This document shows positions 1 to 5,983 of a stretch of 9,795 nucleotides of DNA, piece after piece. A program made the position numbers and the translations under genes. Source of the DNA: an uncultured Erysipelotrichaceae bacterium (GTDB taxonomy: Bacteria > Bacillota_I > Bacilli_A > Erysipelotrichales > Erysipelotrichaceae); the NCBI GenBank assembly GCA_902796525.1, contig CADBPB010000151.1, positions 1 to 9,795 on the forward strand, given 5' to 3'. Below the pieces are notes generated by a model that saw nothing but the letters and a program-made list of their open reading frames with translations, searched no databases and was not told the DNA's origin. Position 1 is the first letter of the stretch; every line of letters begins with the position of its first letter.

Positions 1-2790
1 CTGAAGAATATCGATCTGGATCTCCCGCGTAATAAGATGATTGTAATGACCGGTCTTTCGGGTTCAGGAAAGACTTCTTTGGCGTTCGATACGATCTATG
101 CCGAAGGGCAGCGCCGCTATGTCGAATCGCTGTCAAGCTATGCCAGGCAGTTCCTGGGCGGCGTAGAGAAGCCGGATGTCGATCTGATCGAAGGTCTGTC
201 TCCGGCGATCGCGATCGATCAGAAGACCACCTCCAACAATCCCCGTTCGACCGTGGCAACGATCACGGAGATCTACGACTATCTGCGACTGCTTTATGCC
301 AGATGCGGGATCGCCTACTGTCCGAACCACAACGAACCGATTGAGCCGATGACTGTATCCGGCATGGTGCGGACGATCATGACCTTTCCGGATAATGAGA
401 GGATGGAGATCCTGGCGGATGTCGTCAGAAACAAGAAGGGGACGTTCAAGGATCTTTTCGATAAACTGAAGAAAGACGGCTATATCCGTCTGTATGTGGA
501 TGATGAACTTTATGATATCGAAAGCGTTCCCGAACTGGACAAGAACAAGCGCCATAATATCGAAGTCGTGGTCGACCGCATCGTCAAGAAGCCGGGCATC
601 GAAACAAGACTGAATGATTCTTTGGAGATCGCTCTGGGCTTAAGCGATGGGACATGCATGATCTCCCATGGAGGAAAGAAGGATCTGTTCTCTTCCCATC
701 ACGCCTGCCCGAAGTGCGGCTTTACCGTTCCGACTCTGGAACCGCGTCTGTTTTCGTTTAACAGTCCGTTGGGGGCCTGCGACGAATGTAAAGGCCTTGG
801 CGTGACCATGTCGGTGGATCTGGATTATCTGATGCCTGACCGCAGCAAATCGATCGCGGAAGGCGGGATCCGCTACTATAAGAATATCTATGGCACAAAT
901 AATCTGGAGTGGCAGAACTTTTCAAAACTGCTGGATCATTACAAGATTTCCGAACACAAGCCGCTGAAAGACTTTACGGAAAGAGAAATGAATCTGATCC
1001 TCTACGGTTCGGATGAAGAAATCAAATATACCGTGACCTCGACCGGCGGTACCACTTACAACAAGTACGGCTACATCGAAGGAGTCAAGACGCTGATCGA
1101 ACGACGTTTTGCGGAGACGCAGTCCAAGTTCGGCAAAGAATACTACGGTTCTTTCATGGTGGAATCGGAATGCAAGAAATGTCACGGCGACCGTCTGAAT
1201 GAGAAAGTCTTATCGGTTAGAGTTGGCGAGCGAAACATCGCGGATTTTACCAAGATGTCGATCCTTCAGGCAAAAGAATATCTGGAAGATCTCGAGCTCG
1301 ATCCGATGCGTAAGGAGATCGCTACGACTCTTTTAAACGAACTGGCAAGCCGTTTCCGTTTCCTGAATGATGTGGGACTGGATTATCTGACGCTGGATCG
1401 TACTGCCGGATCCTTGTCCGGTGGCGAGGCGCAAAGGATACGTCTGGCGACCCAGATCGGTTCGGCACTGACCGGCGTGCTCTATGTCCTGGATGAACCG
1501 TCCATCGGTCTGCATCAGAAGGACAACGCCAAACTGATCGATACCTTGAAACGGATGAGAGATCTGGATAATACGGTCATCATCGTCGAACATGACGCGG
1601 AAACGATGCTGGCGGCGGATCATATCGTCGATATCGGGCCGGGTGCAGGTAAGGATGGCGGAGAAGTCGTCTTTTCAGGAACGCCTGAGGAGATCCTCAA
1701 GGATGAAAAGTCCATCACAGGACAGTATCTTTCGTTCCGCAAACAGATTCCGATTCCAACCGAACGAAGAAAAGGCAATGGCAAGTATCTGAAACTGATC
1801 GGCTGCCAGGAAAACAACCTGAAGAATTTCGATGTCTCCTTCCCGTTAGGCAGATTCATCTGCGTGACCGGTGTTTCCGGTTCGGGGAAATCGTCACTGG
1901 TCATTGAGACGATGACTAAAGCGGTCATGAAATCGCTGGATCGCGTCAGGATCAGACCGGGAAAGGTCGACAAAGTGGAAGGTTTGAAAAACATCGACAA
2001 GATCGTCTATATCACCCAGGATCCGATCGGACGCACGCCGCGAAGCAACCCAGCGACCTATACAGGCGTCTTCGATGATATCCGGGATCTATACGCCTCC
2101 ACGCCTGATTCCAAGGAACGCGGTTATTCCAAATCGCGATATTCGTTCAATGTGCCGGGCGGACGCTGCGAAGCCTGCCAGGGCGATGGCGTCAAACGGA
2201 TCTCGATGCTGTTTATCCCGGATGTCTATGTGGAATGCGAGGAATGCCGGGGGCGCCGCTATAACCGGGAGACTCTGGAAGTGCGCTACCGCGGCAAGAA
2301 CATCTATGATGTGTTGAAGATGCCGGTCAAAGAAGCGCTGGATTTCTTCAAGAATCATAAACGCATCAAAGACAAGCTGCAGGTCCTTTATGATGTGGGA
2401 CTTGGCTATATCGAACTGGGACAGTCGGCAACGACGCTGTCCGGCGGCGAGGCGCAGCGGGTCAAGCTGGCATCGGAACTGCAGAAGAAACCGACCGGCA
2501 AGACGATGTTCGTGCTGGATGAACCGACCACCGGTCTGCATATGGATGATGTCCATAAGCTGATCATGATCATCGACCGGATCGTGGATAATGGCGATAC
2601 CGTGGTGGTGATCGAACACAACCTGGATGTGATCAAATGCGCGGACTATATCATCGATCTGGGACCGGACGGCGGTGACAAGGGCGGCGAACTGGTCGCC
2701 TGCGGTACGCCGGAAGAAGTGGCCGAAGTCCCGAATTCTTATACCGGAGAATATCTGAAGAAAGTGCTAGGTGAGAAAAATGGCAAATGA
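1..2790 (+). CDS. uvrA: Excinuclease ABC subunit A (UvrA), 5' end missing
   Basis: UvrA is the damage-recognition ATPase of nucleotide excision repair; it loads UvrB onto damaged DNA in the cytoplasm. The frame is open from base 1, and the first residues (LKNIDLDLPR) match the usual UvrA start region, so roughly 15 codons and the true start lie upstream. The ATG at 37 is internal. Counting from base 1, visible motifs are the first Walker A GLSGSGKT (residues 18-25), a four-Cys zinc module (C236, C239, C260, C263), the first ABC signature LSGGEAQR (from 472), Walker B LDEPSIGLH, the second Walker A GVSGSGKS (624-631), the second four-Cys module (C723, C726, C746, C749), the second LSGGEAQR (from 813) and LDEPTTGLH. 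About 929 residues are present, so the full protein of about 945 has normal family length. It is first in the visible operon and overlaps hprK; uvrB is the expected upstream neighbour (inference). Confidence 0.97.
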   Translation: MKNIDLDLPRNKMIVMTGLSGSGKTSLAFDTIYAEGQRRYVESLSSYARQFLGGVEKPDVDLIEGLSPAIAIDQKTTSNNPRSTVATITEIYDYLRLLYARCGIAYCPNHNEPIEPMTVSGMVRTIMTFPDNERMEILADVVRNKKGTFKDLFDKLKKDGYIRLYVDDELYDIESVPELDKNKRHNIEVVVDRIVKKPGIETRLNDSLEIALGLSDGTCMISHGGKKDLFSSHHACPKCGFTVPTLEPRLFSFNSPLGACDECKGLGVTMSVDLDYLMPDRSKSIAEGGIRYYKNIYGTNNLEWQNFSKLLDHYKISEHKPLKDFTEREMNLILYGSDEEIKYTVTSTGGTTYNKYGYIEGVKTLIERRFAETQSKFGKEYYGSFMVESECKKCHGDRLNEKVLSVRVGERNIADFTKMSILQAKEYLEDLELDPMRKEIATTLLNELASRFRFLNDVGLDYLTLDRTAGSLSGGEAQRIRLATQIGSALTGVLYVLDEPSIGLHQKDNAKLIDTLKRMRDLDNTVIIVEHDAETMLAADHIVDIGPGAGKDGGEVVFSGTPEEILKDEKSITGQYLSFRKQIPIPTERRKGNGKYLKLIGCQENNLKNFDVSFPLGRFICVTGVSGSGKSSLVIETMTKAVMKSLDRVRIRPGKVDKVEGLKNIDKIVYITQDPIGRTPRSNPATYTGVFDDIRDLYASTPDSKERGYSKSRYSFNVPGGRCEACQGDGVKRISMLFIPDVYVECEECRGRRYNRETLEVRYRGKNIYDVLKMPVKEALDFFKNHKRIKDKLQVLYDVGLGYIELGQSATTLSGGEAQRVKLASELQKKPTGKTMFVLDEPTTGLHMDDVHKLIMIIDRIVDNGDTVVVIEHNLDVIKCADYIIDLGPDGGDKGGELVACGTPEEVAEVPNSYTGEYLKKVLGEKNGK
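2769..2774 (+). promoter_or_regulatory. Ribosome binding site that sets the hprK start
   Basis: AGGTGA lies inside the end of uvrA, five bases before the ATG at 2780. An in-frame GTG at 2771 falls within this site itself and so cannot be the start it serves. The ATG at 2780 is therefore preferred, giving an 11-base overlap with uvrA and probable translational coupling. Confidence 0.7.
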
Positions 2791-3736
2791 AGAACTGAAC
2801 AAGCGTGTCTATGTGCGCCAGCTGAAAGAGTATTTCGATCTGGAACAGCTTTCAGGGGATGACAGTTCCCTGGACCGCTGGATCATCGCGCCGGATGTCA
2901 ACCGTCCGGGTCTGGAACTGTCCGGCTATCTGGAATCCAACGACCTGAAGCGCGTGGTCATCCTGGGCACGAAGGAATGCGAGTATATGAGCAAGCTGGA
3001 CCAGGGGACTCAGCGTTCCCGTTTCGAGATCATCACCGATTCCTACACGCCATGCATCATCGTTTCCGAAGGCTTCAGTCCGATGGATTCGCTGATCTGG
3101 CTGGCTAACGAAAAGAACTTCCCGGTCTTCCGTTACGAAGGAAAGACCTATCAGCTGATGGTCGATCTGGTTTCTTATCTTTCGGAACAGCTGGCGGCCA
3201 CCGATACCTTGCATGGCGTCATGATGAATATCTATGGCAGGGGAGTCATGATCACCGGAAAGTCCGGGATAGGCAAATCCGAACTGGCGCTGGACCTGAT
3301 CAACCGGGGACACATGCTGGTGGCAGACGACTGCATCGAAGTGACCCGGGTCCATACCAGCATCTTCTGTCAGGCGCCGCAGATGCTCAAGCGCATGCTG
3401 GAGATCCGCGGTCTCGGGATCGTGGATGTGACCAGGATGTTCGGGGCAAATGCCTTTCTGAACCGCTGCAATCTGGATTTCGTCATCCAGCTGGTCAAAC
3501 AGGACGAGAAGGTCGAAATGGACCGTCTGAATCCGATCAACCGGACCAAAGATGTTCTGGGTCTGGAAAAACCGATGCTGGTGATTCCGATCACCGAAGG
3601 CAAATCTCTGTCCGTCATCGTAGAAGCGGCGGTATCCAACTATCTGCTAAAAAGACTGGGCTACGATTCGAATGAAAAATTCAAGCAGGAATATCGCGAA
3701 TCACTGATTCGTAAAGGAGAACAAAGCAATGATTAG
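2780..3736 (+). CDS. hprK: HPr kinase/phosphorylase (HprK)
   Basis: HprK phosphorylates Ser46 of HPr, the phosphocarrier of the sugar PTS, when glycolytic intermediates are high. It also reverses this by phosphorolysis, releasing pyrophosphate; P-Ser-HPr is the cofactor for CcpA in carbon catabolite repression. The 318-residue protein (family about 310) has an N-terminal domain to about 135 and a C-terminal kinase core. The core shows the conserved His145 (LHGV), P-loop GKSGIGKS (160-167), VADD with Asp183-Asp184, and the family signature EIRGLGI (208-214). The P-loop's second residue is Lys, where I recall Asp (GDSGxGKS) in well-studied members. The start at 2780 is chosen for its ribosome site. 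The gene overlaps both neighbours (11 bases with uvrA, 8 with lgt), so it is co-transcribed and probably co-translated. The next gene's HAD domain resembles PpaX, the pyrophosphatase that serves the HprK phosphorylase reaction in B. subtilis. Confidence 0.96.
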   Translation: MANEELNKRVYVRQLKEYFDLEQLSGDDSSLDRWIIAPDVNRPGLELSGYLESNDLKRVVILGTKECEYMSKLDQGTQRSRFEIITDSYTPCIIVSEGFSPMDSLIWLANEKNFPVFRYEGKTYQLMVDLVSYLSEQLAATDTLHGVMMNIYGRGVMITGKSGIGKSELALDLINRGHMLVADDCIEVTRVHTSIFCQAPQMLKRMLEIRGLGIVDVTRMFGANAFLNRCNLDFVIQLVKQDEKVEMDRLNPINRTKDVLGLEKPMLVIPITEGKSLSVIVEAAVSNYLLKRLGYDSNEKFKQEYRESLIRKGEQSND

Positions 3737-5192
3737 TTTCTTTCCCGATCCTCAGACATTCGTCGCTTTCCGTATCGGCAGCATCGCTTTGGATATCCGC
3801 TGGTATGCGGTACTGATCCTGATCGGTGCGGCGATCGCTTATGTCGTTTCCAAACGTTTTGCGCAGAAGAGCAGGTACATCGATATGGCTTATTTCGATG
3901 ACCTGTTCATCTATACGCTGTGGGTCGGCATCATGGGTGCCAGGCTGTGGTTCTGCGTATTTTATAATTTCTCATATTATCTGGCTCATCCATTGGAAAT
4001 CATCCGGGTCTGGGATGGCGGGCTGGCGATACAGGGCGGACTGGTTTTCGGGGCTTTGTTTGCCTACTGGTTCGTCCGTCGGAAGCACTATCCGTTCATG
4101 AAGATCCTGGATATCGTACTGCCGAACGTCCTGATCGGGCAGGCAACCGGTCGCTGGGGCAATTTCGTCAATCAGGAATGCCATGGCGGGGAAGTCGCGG
4201 AAAGCTATTTCGACGGCGTCCTTTCTTTTCTGAAAGAGGGCATGCATATCGATGGCCATTACTACGAACCGCTGTTCTTTTACGAATCCGTGCTATGTTT
4301 CACGGGCTGGATCCTGATCAGTTTCGTCTTGCGCAAGTACCAGAACAAGCGCGGCGATCTGGCCTATGCCTACCTGATGTGGTACGGGGTCGGCCGTTTC
4401 TTTATCGAAGCAAGAAGGACGGACTCTCTGTATATCGGCAATCTCAAGATGGCTCAGCTGACTTCCCTGGTATTCGTCATCATCGGCGTACTCGGCTATC
4501 TCGGCATTCTGGACAGATGGTTCAAGAAGAAGAAACCGACGGTTCTCTTTGACTTCGACGGCACGCTGATGGATACGCGTGAAAGCATTTTCGAAGCATT
4601 CAAAGCGCTGTTCGAGAAGTATTCCGATCTGTCCAAGTTCACGCCGGAAGTCCGGCAGGAAGTCATCGGACCGGCGCTCAAGGATGTCTTCCCGAAGTAT
4701 TTTCCTGGAATCGACTATGATACCCTGTATGCGGACTATCATAAGCGTCAGCTTGAAGTCCGACCAACGACGACGCATATGATGCCACATGCAAAAGAAG
4801 TGCTGCAGTATCTTCATGAAAACGGATACAAAGTCGGTATCATCTCGACAAGAACCAACGAAGGGATACGGGAACTGCTGCAGATGTTCGATGCGGAGAA
4901 GTATGTCGATGATATCTGCGGGCTGCGCGATGTCGAGAAACTGAAACCGGATCCGGAAGGGATCTTCAAGCTGATCAACAATAATTCCTGGAACAAGGAC
5001 TGTATCCTGGTAGGCGATTCCAAGATGGATATCCAGTGCGGACTGAATTATGGAGCCTATACGGTGGCTTATCTGTCCGATCCGGAACGCAGCCAGGAAC
5101 TGTCTGAGCTGGCGAACGAAGCGATCACAGATCATGAAGATTTGCTTCCTATTTTGGAGAAAGACATCAGTTTTACCTACGATAAACGATAA
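3729..5192 (+). CDS. lgt: Lgt prolipoprotein diacylglyceryl transferase fused to a PpaX/Gph-like HAD phosphatase
   Basis: Residues 1 to about 265 are Lgt, which moves diacylglycerol from phosphatidylglycerol to the lipobox Cys of prolipoproteins at the membrane. Aligned by motif to E. coli Lgt, Tyr26, Arg142, Asn145, Glu150, Gly153, Tyr219, Arg223 and Glu227 match its key residues. Gln102 stands where E. coli has His103. About seven hydrophobic segments are visible. After the last one comes WFKKKKP (264-270), then directly a HAD domain (about 271-487). That domain has motif I DFDGT (Asp275, Asp277), motif II around Ser373-Thr374, Lys406 in KLKPDP, and motif IV GDSKMD (Asp430, Asp434). IGPALKDVF and KPDPE recall PpaX, which hydrolyses the pyrophosphate made by HprK; phosphoglycolate phosphatase is an alternative. 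The length (487) is close to Lgt plus PpaX (about 269 + 216). There is no stop, ribosome site or usable start codon at the junction, so one polypeptide is expected. The ribosome site AAAGGAG (3713-3719) lies inside hprK. Confidence 0.93.
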   Translation: MISFFPDPQTFVAFRIGSIALDIRWYAVLILIGAAIAYVVSKRFAQKSRYIDMAYFDDLFIYTLWVGIMGARLWFCVFYNFSYYLAHPLEIIRVWDGGLAIQGGLVFGALFAYWFVRRKHYPFMKILDIVLPNVLIGQATGRWGNFVNQECHGGEVAESYFDGVLSFLKEGMHIDGHYYEPLFFYESVLCFTGWILISFVLRKYQNKRGDLAYAYLMWYGVGRFFIEARRTDSLYIGNLKMAQLTSLVFVIIGVLGYLGILDRWFKKKKPTVLFDFDGTLMDTRESIFEAFKALFEKYSDLSKFTPEVRQEVIGPALKDVFPKYFPGIDYDTLYADYHKRQLEVRPTTTHMMPHAKEVLQYLHENGYKVGIISTRTNEGIRELLQMFDAEKYVDDICGLRDVEKLKPDPEGIFKLINNNSWNKDCILVGDSKMDIQCGLNYGAYTVAYLSDPERSQELSELANEAITDHEDLLPILEKDISFTYDKR

Positions 5193-5197
5193 ACAAT

Positions 5198-5246
5198 AAA
5201 AGATCTCATTCTCTGCTGAAGTTCGGCAGAAAATGAGATCTTTTTT
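5198..5246 (+). terminator. Intrinsic terminator of the uvrA-hprK-lgt operon
   Basis: AGATCTCATT (5201-5210) pairs with AATGAGATCT (5232-5241). After one C/A mismatch, TCTGC (5212-5216) pairs with GCAGA (5226-5230), leaving a nine-base loop. Three A bases before the stem can pair with the T run (5241-5246). It begins six bases after the fusion gene's stop codon and separates the operon from upp. Confidence 0.93.
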
Positions 5247-5265
5247 AGGAAATCGGCTTTTTCCC

Positions 5266-5293
5266 TTTCAATATCAGGAGATTAAAGTATAAT
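5266..5293 (+). promoter_or_regulatory. Probable upp promoter
   Basis: A perfect -10 box TATAAT (5288-5293) lies between the operon terminator and upp. The best -35 candidate is a weak TTTCAA (5266-5271), 16 bases upstream. The start point would be near 5300, leaving a short leader that holds AGGAGGT (5308-5314), seven bases before the upp ATG. No PyrR-type leader hairpin or other attenuator fits in this short leader. Confidence 0.65.
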
Positions 5294-5321
5294 AAGAAAC
5301 AGAAAACAGGAGGTCGTTTTT

Positions 5322-5942
5322 ATGGTAACGGTATTAGATCACCCGCTGATCACACACAAACTGGCAATCATGCGCGATGAAAACACAGGACACAAGGATT
5401 TCAGAGAAAACCTCAATGAGATCGCTTCCCTGATGGCTTATGAAGTCTGCCGCGATCTGCCGCTGAGAGATCTTCACATCACGACGCCGATGGGACCGTG
5501 CGATACGAAAGAACTGGATACGGAAGTGATCCTGGTTCCGATCCTGCGGGCAGGCATGGGCCTGGTCGATGGTATCATGGACCTGATCCCTACGGCAAAG
5601 ATCGGCTTTATCGGTCTCTACCGGGATGAAAAGACGCTGGAACCGGTCGAATACTTCGCTAAATTTCCGAAAGAACTGACGGAAGGCATCGTACTGGTGC
5701 TGGACCCGATGCTGGCGACCGGCGGAAGCGCGATCGCAGCTGTCGATATGATCAAGAAAAGAGGAGCCAAGAATATCCGCATGGTCTGCCTGGTAGGCGC
5801 TCCCGAGGGTGTCAAGGCTTTCACGGAAGCGCATCCGGATGTGGATCTGTATCTGGCGGCTCTCGATGATCATCTCAATGAGATCGGTTATATCGTCCCT
5901 GGCCTGCGTGATGCGGGCGACAGGATCTACGGTACCAAATAA
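5322..5942 (+). CDS. upp: Uracil phosphoribosyltransferase
   Basis: This cytoplasmic salvage enzyme joins uracil to PRPP to make UMP and pyrophosphate. The 206-residue length is normal for the family (about 209). The start MVTVLDHPLITHKL is typical. LVPILRAGMG (71-80) is the conserved core segment, VLDPMLATGGSA (126-137) is the PRPP-binding loop, and the C-terminal GYIVPGLRDAGDRIYGT (189-205) is the uracil-binding region. The gene has its own promoter and a strong ribosome site, and is flanked by terminators on both sides, so it is a single-gene transcription unit. It faces adhE tail to tail. Nothing is unusual in the protein. Confidence 0.97.
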   Translation: MVTVLDHPLITHKLAIMRDENTGHKDFRENLNEIASLMAYEVCRDLPLRDLHITTPMGPCDTKELDTEVILVPILRAGMGLVDGIMDLIPTAKIGFIGLYRDEKTLEPVEYFAKFPKELTEGIVLVLDPMLATGGSAIAAVDMIKKRGAKNIRMVCLVGAPEGVKAFTEAHPDVDLYLAALDDHLNEIGYIVPGLRDAGDRIYGTK

Positions 5943-5958
5943 ATAAATAAATGAACTT

Positions 5959-5983
5959 AAAAAGACTTCGGTGAAGTCTTTTT
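5959..5983. terminator. Bidirectional terminator between upp and adhE
   Basis: AAAAAGACTTC (5959-5969) and GAAGTCTTTTT (5973-5983) form a perfect 11-base-pair stem with a three-base loop. Each strand reads into a T run, so the element can end upp on the + strand and adhE on the - strand. Its right edge overlaps the adhE stop codon (complement of 5982-5984), so adhE has no separate 3' untranslated region before the hairpin. Confidence 0.9.

Noticed and set aside
2089..2619. Open frames on the - strand opposite uvrA (also 133-555 and 1620-2000)
   Set aside because: Antisense shadows of uvrA with low-complexity His/Ile/Asp-rich or Ser/Arg-rich translations and no recognisable motifs.
2771..2779. 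GTG at 2771 as the start of hprK
   Set aside because: It falls inside the AGGTGA ribosome site that serves the ATG at 2780 and has no good site of its own.
4293..5135. A 280-codon open frame on the - strand opposite the HAD half of the fusion gene
   Set aside because: It lies wholly opposite a gene with clear family motifs, has no ribosome site or recognisable domain, and its residue mix is what antisense to biased codons gives.
3729..5192. The fused HAD as a scavenger of glycerol-1-phosphate released by Lgt
   Set aside because: An attractive link between the two activities, but Lgt acts at the outer face of the membrane while the HAD should face the cytoplasm; the neighbouring hprK favours the PpaX role.
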